Assembly: GCF_001625305.1 (NCBI RefSeq)
Contig: NW_017803910.1
Location: forward strand, 1,201,040 to 1,265,039
Direction: 5' to 3'
DNA length: 64,000 nucleotides
DNA from: Branchiostoma belcheri
Lineage: Eukaryota > Chordata > Leptocardii > Amphioxiformes > Branchiostomatidae
The translations under genes and the position numbers were made by a program. The notes under the pieces are model-generated. The model had not been told where the DNA came from. It made no database searches and saw nothing but the letters and a program-made list of their open reading frames with translations. Positions 11,134-23,255 of the stretch are shown piece by piece (positions within the stretch are counted from its first letter, which is position 1; each line of letters starts with the position of its first letter).

Positions 11134-14100
11134 TTAATAGACCACTGGCCAAGGGGAAGGCTGTTCACACTCTTTCTCACTCTGGTTGTCAGCACAGAGA
11201 CGGTTGTAGGTGGTTTTGGGTTCAAAGCCCAAGATTGTGCGTTCTTCATGGATACGAAAGGAAAAGGTGGAAAGAGCTGTTCCTATAAAATACCTGTAAG
11301 AGAGGAAAAAATCAAGAAACTTCTAAGTGGAAAAAGATGGTAAAACTACAATATGTAGCACAGAATTGGAGAGTAGATATAGCTGGTGTGTTATGTTAAA
11401 GGACAGTTCTACCGGCTATACAGATAGAGATGTATGTAAATTATCAGCCAAACAAAAACCCATTGTCTTAGAACTGTTAGGACAGGTAGAATAGGTTGTC
11501 CTTACCTTACGCAGATCTTATTTGTCCTTATGCAAATGCAATTACTAGTATACATGTACATTTGACGGTTATCAATGAAATAAAAATTGTTTGGCCCAAC
11601 TCCACGTACCTGGCATGTGCACATATCCACTGATCAATGATGGCAATTCCACCATCCTTGTACTTGTTAAGCTGCTCTTTTGTGGGCTTGAACCTCACTA
11701 GACCTTTCACTGTCTTCTGTATCTCTTTCACTTCTGCAAGAGCAATGTGAAACAGCTAAAATATAAGATAAAGTGTGCATCTTTGTTATTTCTATTGAGA
11801 TCATTCTTTTTTCAGAATTGAGCAGCACTGACTTGACTCTATGGATGACATCACAAAACCAATGCGAGCACTCAAAAAATGTTGAAGTCATGTGGCCTTC
11901 ATAAGTAAACAATTTTTTCTGGGTTACCTACCTTGGTCATTAGCGTCTGTTGCCAAGTAAACTTTCTCAAGTTTTTGTTCCTGCATGATGAGATTGATCT
12001 GTTTGGCGGCCCCCTGTAGACTGGGGACGTTCTTAGTGTGACTGCGAGCAAAGTCTCCTCTCCTCAGGTGTACAGCAAGGTAAGGACCGCCTTTAGCCGA
12101 CCCGACTGCTGGCTGTATTATTATGCAAAATAACAAGTGCTAGTAAATACTAGCAGCTTGTATGTACTTTGTCATAGGAACACGGATTGGAACTGCTTGT
12201 CAATCAACTGAAACGCACACACTCACTTCCAAATTGGGAGTGGGTGGGTTTCAGTTGATTGACAAGGTTGTGACCTGGTATGTGAAGTGATAGGATGTGG
12301 TATGAGGTTGTCATGATTGTGTACTGTGTAATTGTGGTAGGAAACATAAACCAACGTGTAATACTGTTACTTCATACAATTGTATGAGTAAAATCGATTG
12401 CTAACATACTGACAATGTCCTCCTTAAAGGTACCAAAAAAAACAACTTAAACCTCAAGAAAAAAAACATAAAAAATGATGACCTTGAATGTTCTCCAGTC
12501 TTCCCACATGATTGTTTTGTCATCCTTGTCCGTGGAGTTCAGATATTTCCTCCGAAACTCGTTCCCTACAAACCTCAGCTCTTTGGAGAAACGCATGCTT
12601 CTCCTAGCCTGCAGAAGAAACATTTGGTTAATTCATTACTAATAAGCCCTCAGAGCTTCTAACTGGAGTACTGTTTCTTGCTGCTATATGTAACCGATGT
12701 AGGTGGCGCTATTGCGGCAACAACACAATCCCAAACGTGGCTACAAGACACTACTGCTTTGTTCAAATGAAAATCCCGATATCCCACGTTCTACCAACCT
12801 GTTGAAATTATTTTTGGGGCACTACAATAACTATCATATAGTTGTAATACCAGTGATGGTTACATGATAATAGATTAATTCACCACTCACAGCCCAGTAG
12901 TCTGTCTGTCCATAGGCATCATGTATCAGAACCTCTGCTCTATTGATCACTATGGACCTGTCAGCAGAACAAAGAAATACATAAACCTCAAACTTACACC
13001 AAGAACGTCTTTGCTTACACCAAATATAGCAGGATAAAGAATAATACAATAAGCTTATACAATGTATTAGACAAGCATAAGCATACATGTAATAAAATTA
13101 TATAAGAGAGGTCAAGTTCAGTTCATTTGTTTGGACTCCTTTTTGTATTTGTTTAAGACAATGCACTTTGACACTCAGGGTCACTTGTACCAGCAAAAAA
13201 CAAACAACTATTGAAGTAGCAGCTAAAAAATAGAGCTGGAGAAAAATTGTACACCACTTGGAGACTGAAAACATCTTGCATGTAAAGCTCACCTTGCTGT
13301 AGTATTTTCTGTCAGAGGTTTGACCATCAGCCCAGCATTGGCCTGTGCCGACACACACTTGAACTTCAACACATACGCCTCGTCATATCCCCAGAACCAG
13401 CCGCGGTAATGCCCGCTCTGGTCCGGGTGGTAGACGGGAGGGTCATTACAGTCCCGTTCATCCACCTTCTCCTCCCATTTCCCTGTCTGGAAGAACCCAT
13501 CCTTGTAGCTCTGTAAGTACCACATCTCGTCCATCTCTGCTACACCAGTTTCTGAGGGAAAACAGTTACATGGGGAAAACATGATAAAGGCATCCAATGC
13601 AATTTTTCAGGGTGGCAAAACTTGAGTTTCAAAGTCAATTTCCTGGTCATTCTTTTAATGCAATTCTTTTAAGTTTATCCATCCTACCCCGTAGCATACT
13701 GATATCTGTGAGGCAAAAATGCAATGTCACTGACAGAAAACGTTTCTTTTGTATCATAGGCTGGTCCTAGCTATTTATGGGCAGCATCCAAAAATCAAAG
13801 TCTTAGAGAATACCTCACTATCAGCAAATACTGGTAGGCTTGATCTTTCAGAAAAAAAATTGACGGAAAATGACTGTTCAAAACCAAACAGAGTAAGTAA
13901 GAGAACAGATAATGTTAATGTTTGACTTGGGACAAATTTAGGGTTCTACCTTTTATGTAGTCCTCAAACTCGATAACAGGAATGTGTCTGTTCAGACTCT
14001 CCAGGTCAAAGAAAGCCGACCAGGGGATTTTGGTCTGCTGTTTCTCCATGCTGGATTTCCAGTGGTACAGGCGGCCCCAGGGAGGCAGGACTAGAACCCA

Positions 14101-15359
14101 GGACCCGTGATCCTGTAGCTTCTTCACCAGGTTAGCTATCCTCATGTAGACATCTCTACGTAGATTGAAGCCCTCCCCTGGGTTCACATCATATAGGAGG
14201 TACCTGAAAATTGTGAAATGGAGTAAGAAACAATAATAAGTCATATAGCAAATATCTCAATGATAAAAAAAAAACGATTTGATATTTCAGAGGCAGGATT
14301 CCCACTTTAAAAAAAAGGAAACCCTGAAACCCCTTATACATCAACACTGCATTCAAAGAGTGCAGTATACTATATATACTAAGTAACACCTTGATACCAT
14401 GTGGAATGGTATCATTGAAGCTCCACTTCAAGAAATACTATACTTGGAAGTCTGAGGTCTCAAAGGAAACATCACATTCCACGGGAATTTTAATGACAAC
14501 ATTTGCTCTGTACTATACTGAAAACCTCTTAAGGGGTTATGTTAATTCTACAGGCATTTTATCATTCCTCTGTGTCCCCACTACACAATGGTACATAGGC
14601 ACGTTAAGCTCCATGTGTTTACAAAATGAATATTGAATAGGACGGACCGATAGGTCCTGAATGGCAACAACACTCTCGTACGTAACAGCTGGTACGAAAT
14701 TCAAAAGAACTTCTCCAAACAAAAGCAACAGCTTGACTTCGGGTTGAAATAATGCCATATATGAAATTATGAATGACTTTCGAGAATACAACCAATTTGC
14801 TTGAGTGAAGAAAATAGTTTTATTGTTGTTTTCGTACCTTATCTATTTCTTCTCAACTTCTATTTGCCGTAACGCCAATCATCATTATCTAATGTTTTGA
14901 TATATTGAATTGAAGGTATGCATATAACGACAATTCAATGAGGGCAGTTAATATATTGGTAAGATATAACAAAGACCACGAAAATAAAACAAGATAGTAA
15001 CCACTCAAACAGTGCTTATAGTGACATTAGCATTAGCATACAGCAAACAAATCCGACCTCCGCCCCAGGCCCTGTTCGTGCGACTTGTTTTTGACAACAG
15101 ACGAATTTTAATTGAAGGTGGAGGAACCAGTTGGATCATATGGACCTGGCCTATGGCAAGATATGATCTAAGATTCCGACCGTTTTGAAACGATATCTCA
15201 CCTTCTAGGCTTTGCTGCAGCAACTTTCAACATCCCCTGGATCCCTGGCTGAAAGAATTGTTGGTCTATCTCGTCATTGCAGCCGATTAAGGACGGTAAA
15301 CCGAAGAAAATGAGGAAAAGCGCAAGGCAGACGACTTTCCAGCACCTACCCGCCGCCAT
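11134..15359 (-). CDS. POFUT2: GDP-fucose protein O-fucosyltransferase 2
   Basis: Eight exons in transcript order: 15202-15359, 13950-14203, 13293-13551, 12891-12957, 12483-12608, 11932-12112, 11610-11733, 11134-11293, coding 442 residues. The protein starts [20 protein letters not shown], a signal peptide. Family marks follow: [18 protein letters not shown] with the catalytic Glu in the NPxEGFN loop, [27 protein letters not shown], the GDP-fucose-binding HLRRGDF (KDF in human) and [16 protein letters not shown]2 is a luminal ER enzyme that adds O-fucose to Ser/Thr of thrombospondin type 1 repeats. The ATG at 15359 sits in a CGCCGCCATTTTG context typical of housekeeping starts. The donor after 12483 is GTCATC, weaker than the others, but splicing there restores the family frame exactly. 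The terminus PSPWPVVY has no KDEL-like signal. Orthology is very likely. Confidence 0.96.
12196..12266. repeat. Perfect 19-bp inverted repeat in a POFUT2 intron
   Basis: CTTGTCAATCAACTGAAAC at 12196-12214 pairs perfectly with GTTTCAGTTGATTGACAAG at 12248-12266. The 33-base loop itself has partly complementary halves (CACACTCAC and GTGGGTG). It could be a tiny foldback element or an RNA hairpin in the pre-mRNA. Confidence 0.8.
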
Positions 15360-16185
15360 TTTGTTCAGATGTCAACATTTGACCAATCAGAAGAAAGATT
15401 TAAAGGGCGGGAAATTCAAACGTAGTAAACTTTGCCGAACGGACTGTACCATTACAAGACTTCAAATGGGTGGGTGGGTGTGCAGGCTTTGTTAGGTGGG
15501 GCCACTATTAATGAATAAAAATCCCAGGTTCTTAGCCATTGCAACCAGGTATGAAGAATAATCCCTGACTCTGACTAAAAATAAAATATCTGTAGAATGT
15601 TTGATTTAATGTGTACATGTGTATTTGTCTACAATAACACAGCACAACATAGCACCTAACATGAAGTATGCTGGAAATATATTCCAGTTATGAGGCCTGA
15701 ACATATCAACATCTTAGAACAAAACAAAGCATTTTGCATTTATACCAGTAATAATGCAACAGGAACCTACCAATACTGAATGTTGTTTTTCATAGCCACT
15801 AAATAAGCATATAGAACCTATTAGAACCATTAGTTTCTGTAAATATCATGTTATATTTCCACCTTTTTCCCACTTGTTCTTTACAGCAAACTAGAACTAC
15901 AAACATAGTTACTTAATAGCTATGATATAATGATACATTTGGTTATGTTCAGACGACCCAAACTATGTTCAGATATCTCTAACCCTATGTTGGAATGTAG
16001 GAGTATCAGAGCATAGGGGCATCAAACATAGGGTTGTCCCTACACATACAAGACAAGAAATATATGTTTATATGATTATCATTCGCAAATAAAAACTGAA
16101 ATTACAGGTAAATATATACTGGTGCAGCAACCAGTAATTTTACTAATAAATAAAAATTCCTGCATGATAATACTGTAGTTGCAAC
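15360..16185. other. Spacer with POFUT2 promoter; no gene seen
   Basis: The first part (15360-15500) is the promoter side of POFUT2, with a CCAAT-type word (GACCAATCAG) at about 15380 and no TATA box. The rest is AT-rich and ends at the likely CEP70 poly(A) site. I see no conserved coding sequence. Confidence 0.55.
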
Positions 16186-16191
16186 TTTATT
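16186..16191 (-). promoter_or_regulatory. Likely poly(A) signal of CEP70
   Basis: TTTATT on the plus strand, AATAAA in the transcript, about 120 bp after the CEP70 stop. Confidence 0.6.
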
Positions 16192-16313
16192 TTAAAAATA
16201 AGACAGCTGCCATGATGTCTATTCTGTAGTTCTCTTCTGTATTGTTGACAAAATGACTTTTCCTACATAAAAACAAGCATGTATCTATGCTTTAACACAG
16301 GTGATGCTGGCCT

Positions 16314-16900
16314 TTATGACAGCAGCTTTAGGGCCCTCACAGCTGGCACTATGCGGTCCATGGTGTCAATTTCTGAAACAAAAGTTAAACAATAGAAGCC
16401 ATCAAAACATCATACCACAGTCATCGTCAGAATAGTATGTGGTAGTATTGATTAAAGGCAATGCATGTTACAATGAAGTTTAACAATAAGAATTGATGAC
16501 TGATGACAAGATGTAAGAAATGATGAACGGAATAAATGAATGGATGAATGAATAAATGGATGCAATATTTGACAGACAAGCATTGACTCTTGTCAAGTGA
16601 AGTATATATGTAACAAGAAAACATGAGGTAAGAGCATACCCAAGATGCTCTGCAGCTGCTGAACAAGATGGTGGAATGCTGGGAAGAACTTATCATACTG
16701 TTGCAGTCTGTCTAAAACACTGCGGAGTAAAATACAAATGTGAGCACTAGTACACTGTTGCCAACAAAACAAGACAATCAGAGATGGCAGACTTCACCCC
16801 CTTACTATTCAACAGGAAATAAAATATATTGCTGCACTGAGGATGAAATGTTGCCTTGTATATGTTGTTCAATTATATGGAAACACAGACACACACATAT

Positions 16901-16941
<41 letters not shown>

Positions 16942-19900
16942 AGTCCCCAACAATACTTCTTTCCTTTCAGGTGATGTAAAAAAAATGTATATATAGTCAA
17001 TCAGCCTGGAAGAATATGACAAACTGGGCATAACAATGTTGGATGGTACATTTCCCTGAATTGTGATATAATGTGATAAAACGTACCTGTCCAGACTGCT
17101 AGTGTGAAGCAGACTGTACAACTGTTGGGCTGTGGTGCTGCTGTGGGCCTCACACAGGTCAACTACTCTGTCTACAACTGTCTGGCAACTGGCACTTCTG
17201 TCTGAAGACATACATTGGGATCATGAGCACATTTCATTTTGCTAATACTGTATGAATGTACCCCCCTTTCCATTATATGCATTATTATATCCATAAACCA
17301 TGCAGGTATCCATGCATCAAAGCTAACATCAAAATCATTAAAATTTACTTAAAATCCTAATACATCAACGCCAAAGCTGCAGTATGGACTGTACCATACT
17401 GACTGATAGGCAGGGGGGTTCCAGTACATACCAAGCTTCAAGGCTTCCCTGAGAGAGTTCATCATGTTCTGCATCTCCCCCAGCCTGCTGTACACTTGGT
17501 TCATCCTGACATAAACCCCATTTAGTTTTGGCACATCAAACAGCTTCTGGAAGTGTCCAACCATTGTCTGCAGCACTGCAAGGCTAGGAGCATCCTCCGT
17601 CCCCTGAAATTAATGGTACAGTCACATAATGTGGACCTAAAATCTTGTAGAGATTTCTTGGTAAAGACAAGTGACACTGGGGCTTTAAGAAAAGTTTTCT
17701 GTGGGATTTGGAGATGCAGTTCAGGGTTTGACTTGTGTTTTTCATCTTTCATCAATTTTGATTTTTAATCTCCTCGCTTGATTTAATCTCCTTGGTCTCA
17801 CTGACCCTACCAAGATATACTAAACAAGAAAGGAAAAAGAATCAGTATTGAAGGTCTAAAATTTTTAAATTTTTTGGCTTTACATTCATGATTGTTACCT
17901 TGATTTGTGGAGCTTGTTTGACTTTCTTGGTGATGTCGTCAATGCTCCTTGCGATGTCAGTTGTGCTCAAACAAGCCTCTCCCTCCGGCACAGTCTGAAA
18001 AGACGTGTCCCAAGGAATCACCACTCCAGCCAGGTGGGAAACAGAATCTTGCAGATGCTATGGTTGATTAAAAAAGTGCAAAAAATGTTGCAAAATGATG
18101 CTAATGCTTAGGTCAAAATCACACACACACATACAAATCAACAAACAGAAACAGACAACCCCCAAACAATATTGAACAAACCTTGATCCCAGCCAGACTG
18201 TGTAGCCAGAGTTTGAGTTTAGGTAGCAGGTTTCTGTAGGACTTCTCACACCAGGCAGCATGGCTGTGTCCTGTCTGTCTGCTCTCCAGTACAGGGGCTC
18301 GCTTGTCTTCCACTATAGACTTCACCTCATCCGCAAACTCAACAAGGAAGATTCAAGCAGCATTTAGGATCATAGCGAAAAATTAAACTGTTCTCCAACT
18401 GAAACAAATTAGACTTACTGGAATTTTCAACCGTATCACTCGATCTTTATCAGTTTTCTGACCCATGTGCTGTAGACACGATTTTTCCCATGTTTGACAT
18501 CAGCACTGGGCCAAAGTTTGTCGGAAAACATCACGTCTTCAGCACTTGGGATAGTATCCTGACTGTTTTTCATAAACAGAAATACAGTTCCAAGCTTTTT
18601 TACCTTCTCCAGCCCACTCACTCTGTCTGCTGTATTCTCAAGGGCACGGATGTGCCTCAGACCCTCCTGAAGGTCATCTACTTTTAGACGGCTGGCAAAC
18701 GCCTGTGAAAGAAAGACAACACCTTGCTTCAGTGCACAGTGAACCAGTCATTATAGCCCTGATGAAGATAACAGACGGCTATCCAAATGTTACATGGCTC
18801 TAGTAAACAAGTTCTTGTGAATAAATAACTAAATTGATACTCAGTGATATGACCGACCTGTAGCCATTGTCTGCACACATCTATAGGCAGGTGGGGAATG
18901 TCGGACACTTCTGTACTCAGACTCCTGGACTCATCTTTGTGGTGTCTGCTTCTTCTGTTAGACAAGCTTCAGAAGAAGAGAAAAAATGAATGACTCATAA
19001 CACTTTGTCAAACCAGTGAGCATATATGATATGATGCTGGCTAGCAGGTTTACATAGTACGATATCAAGCATAACTACATTGTACATAGTATGATTTACC
19101 TGAGGTTGTTTTGATCCAAAAGTTTCTCTGCCTTGGTCAGTCTGTGCTGCACATACTGTAACTCTTTTCTCTGTGGTCTGGGTGGGAATACACAAAATTT
19201 CTTTAAAACATTAATTATGTAAAATAATATCATGTTTTCTTTTCCTGGCACTCTGTATACATTAATCTGGCTACACTAGAATTCCCTCAGTTACAAAGAA
19301 CCTTTTTGTACGTCAACTTACTTGTTAGCATTCTTGAACTTATTTTTCTGTAATCAATCTGTTTTTGTAATTATACTGTCACCTGTAAGTTGTGTACATG
19401 TAAGTAGTGGGTACCTGGTGTTGAGTTCCTCCTGCAGCTGGTTAATCTGCACCTGCAGCTGCTTGTTCTCTGCTGTCACCTGTTCCACCTGCTTCTGTTT
19501 CTCTTCCAGCTGAAACTCGTAGGACTGGAGCAGAAACATACAACACGTGGCAGATGCCTTATGTAAGATGTCACGAGAATGCAAATGTAGAAATGCAAAA
19601 TTGACAGGCAAGTTTACATTTGTATATTCAAAATTTAATGTACTTGTATATGCAATACCCTTTGCTTATCAAAGCTTTACAACCAATACAGAAAGAAATG
19701 TTGAAGACAGAAGAATAACATGTAACTAGATAACACTCCAAACCTTGAGTAGAGCCTTGTAGTTAACAGTGGTGTCAAAGTTGGGGGAGTCAGCAGTACT
19801 TAATATATCTTCTGTCACGCCCTCTTCTCTGGAAATGAGCCAGTGATGACATAATGAACAAAGATAATGAATAATTGCACTATTTGGACAAATGAATGCA

Positions 19901-22222
19901 AATGGAACATCATGTCTATCATGAAGATAAGCAAATAGATAAGTAAATAAGACCATGTACATAACTACGTAAGAAATCATATACTGTATACAGTACATTA
20001 TGTTTATCTGCATTAGGTTCTTACCTTTCTTCCCCAACACCATGTGTGCTGGTAGTTTGAGGTTGACCTGCCTGGGAATGTAGTCTCTTTTCCTCCTGTG
20101 GAATATACAGGTACATGTTTGTCAAGAACACAGCAGTGTACTAATTATTAATTATCACATAGCTATTGTTAACCAATTTGAAGTCCCCATTTCTATTACA
20201 TACCACTAGTTATCACATGATCCAGACTACTGGTATTGAACACTATCGCAGCCCAGATATGACATAAAAGGAATACAAACCTCATGTACTGCTAGTTTGA
20301 TCTTGGCCTTCATCTTATGAATGCGCTGGCGTTGTTCCTGTACTGTAGTCTCCAACTCACGACATCGCTGGTCTAACGTGTTCTGTCTGTCCTCCAGTAG
20401 CTGGACTTCACTTCTGTGCTGACGTTCCTTCTCTGTCTTCTCTCTGTCTAAAGTCTGGTACAAAGATTCGGTGTGCAGAATGTTAAATATGAAATAAACT
20501 GGGTGACTTGCAAAACAGGGGTCAGAATACATTTCTGCATACCTGCACCAGACAAATTTTACCTGCACAACTCGGAATTTAGGAAGCATGGATCATACTA
20601 AAAACTGTTCAAAAACGGTTGCCATCATTTCTTCAAATTTAACCTCATCCTCTGTACTGTAGTTAAGATCAGCTCTCTACTTCTGCTGGCTACCATGAAG
20701 AGAGCAACAGTAGGGAGCTGGTGGTAACAACAGAGGATGGCAGCCAGGTTATTTTTGATTGTGATATATGTGCAGGAACTGTGCATACCTTAGCTATTGT
20801 CTGTGACTCCTTGAGTTGTTTTTGTAGCTGCTCCAGTTGTTGTGATGGTTCTGCAACAGTTGTCCTGCCAACCTTCTCTCTACAACGTACAACAGTTAAA
20901 GTAAACTTTGTTATATACATTGTAACGTTACATATACTTTACCCAATTGCAACGAAAAGTATTTTTGTAAGCTTGGTACTGAATTTTCAAAGGAGGGGAG
21001 TAATTTCCTGACTTTCCTTTACAGAGAGATGACTTTCATTAAGCAAATACAGGCAGCAAACATACATGGTTCAATAGTATTATATGTTAATCCCCAACAG
21101 TACTCACTTGAGCTGGTTGTTAGTCAGGATCAGGTCCTGAATGAGGACCTGGCGGCGGTCGCAGTCTTGCATCAGGCTCTTTAGGCTGTCTCGTAGTGAC
21201 TGAGCTGTGGCACTGTCAAGCACTGTCACATCTACATCAGTATGATACACAATACAACATCATTATAAACTACAATCTCCTTAAGCTTGTTGTTGGTTTA
21301 TATATAGCTGTGCTATACCATTGTGTATTTTACCATTTCATACACATTCATAATTCTACTGCTCTGCCTCACCACCTGTATTTTCAAGAAGATACCTCAT
21401 CACAAACTCATCACACCTGCACCTGCAAACAGTATGTCTTGCTGTATATAGATTTCACAGCAACCTCTGGATTTTCACCATGCCAGTTATGAATTGTCAC
21501 CATGCTTACAGCCGCTATGCGTCTACTCTGATGCCTGCGGCTTGATTGAGGAACCAGTAATACGTTTCCTCACCGTGACCCTCAGATCTGATATATCTGA
21601 TATGCACAACTATCTCAGTATGTGAATACATATTTCTGTACTGACCAGTAGACAGATGGCCAGGTTGTACAGGAACTATGACAGGCAGGCCATGTTCCTT
21701 CAACAACTGGTTCACCTCAGTCCAGGCGTTCTGGAATAAAGACAATCAAAGCAAAATATGGGGAAAACAGACGAATGTGTCAAAATTCTGATCTTTTCCA
21801 ATTCTGATCAGTTGCTTGAGCTATCAAAACAAACTTTTGAATGCTAAATGTGCTATTTCTTGCATACCTCAGAAACAAACAGCGAATGTGTAGTTAACTG
21901 TACTATACTAAGCTCTAGTTGAAAGACATTTGTAACACATAGTAGCTAGGAATGGTCCTTGGCCTAACAACTCAGTGTCAAGTGTCAAGTACAACATTCA
22001 ACAGTTTGAACTTGGCACTGAAATGAGCACAATACCTCCATATTGGCGGGTTTCAGCTGTGTTTTCTTCACTCACAGTCCCGACACCACCATCTGAACAG
22101 GCCCATATAGCGGCACTACCGTGTAGACACGGTTGGAGGAGCAGCTTCGCCGTTACATCAAGTATTCCCACAACAAACATGAAAACATCACGGGCAGACG
22201 AATTCGGCGCCCTTCGGTCCAT
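16314..22222 (-). CDS. CEP70: Centrosomal protein CEP70
   Basis: Seventeen exons in transcript order: 22076-22222 (tentative), 21646-21730, 21108-21222, 20789-20879, 20281-20454, 20025-20095, 19744-19828, 19415-19524, 19100-19177, 18858-18954, 18604-18702, 18182-18337, 17899-18057, 17432-17603, 17087-17201, 16640-16707, 16314-16372; about 626 residues. The best marks are [13 protein letters not shown] near the N-terminus, long coiled coil rich in Q, E, K and L (exons 4-9), then [20 protein letters not shown] and [18 protein letters not shown], which match the vertebrate CEP70 C-terminus. The last residues, [18 protein letters not shown], also match. Vertebrate CEP70 binds gamma-tubulin and microtubules at the centrosome. 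Exon 1 starts at ATG 22222 and joins exon 2 in phase, but its sequence is not conserved with vertebrates, so the true start could be elsewhere. The gene is divergent from TBRG4. Confidence 0.92.
16905..16937. repeat. AC dinucleotide microsatellite
   Basis: About 16 AC units in a CEP70 intron, preceded by imperfect ACAC words from 16883. Confidence 0.9.
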
Positions 22223-22680
22223 TCATCCTACTGACGGCCTGTTACACTTGTTATAATAGGGGTGGTCTGATTTTTCCACTGAAAGATTGCAAAGTTAATA
22301 GACCTGAAAGCAACAATTTATAACTGGATAAAAGTCTTATGAGGTATAAATATGACAGAAGTTTTGTGTAATATTCGTATTAATTATGATTCGTAGCTTA
22401 TTTTACTTTGCTTTGTAGCATTTCCTTTCTGAAATGTAATGAGCCAAAAGGTCAGTGAGAGACCCCTTAGGCTCAGTTTTAGAACGATAACTTTTTGCTA
22501 TTTATCCAATATATACATGAGATTTAACAAATGTATAGACAAAGTGTTGGATGTTATTACTTTGGAATTAACTTTGAAGTTATGAAAGTGGACTTTTTTT
22601 CAAATTCTGGGTATTCATAATGAATTCACTTGTGATATTCGGTATCACCTATGTAGTCTTTGCGACCTGACAATTCCAAC
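22223..22680. promoter_or_regulatory. Probable bidirectional promoter of CEP70 and TBRG4
   Basis: About 460 bp lie between the tentative CEP70 start (minus) and the first TBRG4 exon (plus). There is no TATA box close to either start. The TBRG4 side ends in AACATGGCGGCGTCC, a YY1-type element that often overlaps transcription starts of TATA-less genes. The middle is AT-rich with no repeat. Confidence 0.5.
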
Positions 22681-22796
22681 ATGGCGGCGTCCACAAACGT
22701 GGTTAGCCCGTAACTTTCAAGAAAAATCAGAGTTTTATGCAATTATCTGTAAGCCATATACATCCAGGGACCGCTGCATAATCTCGGTAAGTCAGA
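22681..22796 (+). other. Probable 5' untranslated exon of TBRG4 with a short upstream ORF
   Basis: A strong donor, ATCTCG then GTAAGTCAG, ends at 22796. The partner acceptor is TTCTTTCAG before 23202, which places the main ATG at 23256 in the second exon. An ATG at 22681 opens a ten-codon frame that stops at 22713, so if transcription starts upstream of it this would be an upstream ORF. The transcript start itself is inferred. Confidence 0.5.
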
Positions 22797-23255
22797 TAGA
22801 ATATAGAAATGTGAAAACATGGGAGTAACATGCTGTTATTGTTGACATAGAGCCTCTATTATATAGTGATTTTACGTTCGAGTTTCGTAACATGACATGG
22901 AACGTTATGAAATATGTGTATCTTTTTTGATGATGTTAAGTTATTGGAATGCAATGGATGGGTTAAGAAAGATCGCAATGACTTAGTTAAATTAAGGGAA
23001 ATGCATGACCATGAAAATTAGACTTGAGTTCCTGTATTATACAGGAACTACTTATGATCATACCAGTATATGAGATCGTGCAGATTATGGTCGTTTCCTC
23101 AAAATACAGTACTATAGTCAAGGACCAGTTTTCTTTAGATGTGACCAAGTTTTCACCAGTTTTATCTAATGGTTGGAACTTCGTGCTGTTACTTCTTTCA
23201 GGTCCTTTCTTATTCTTGATACCCGTGGATTGGGAAAGGAGATTTAATCATCACC

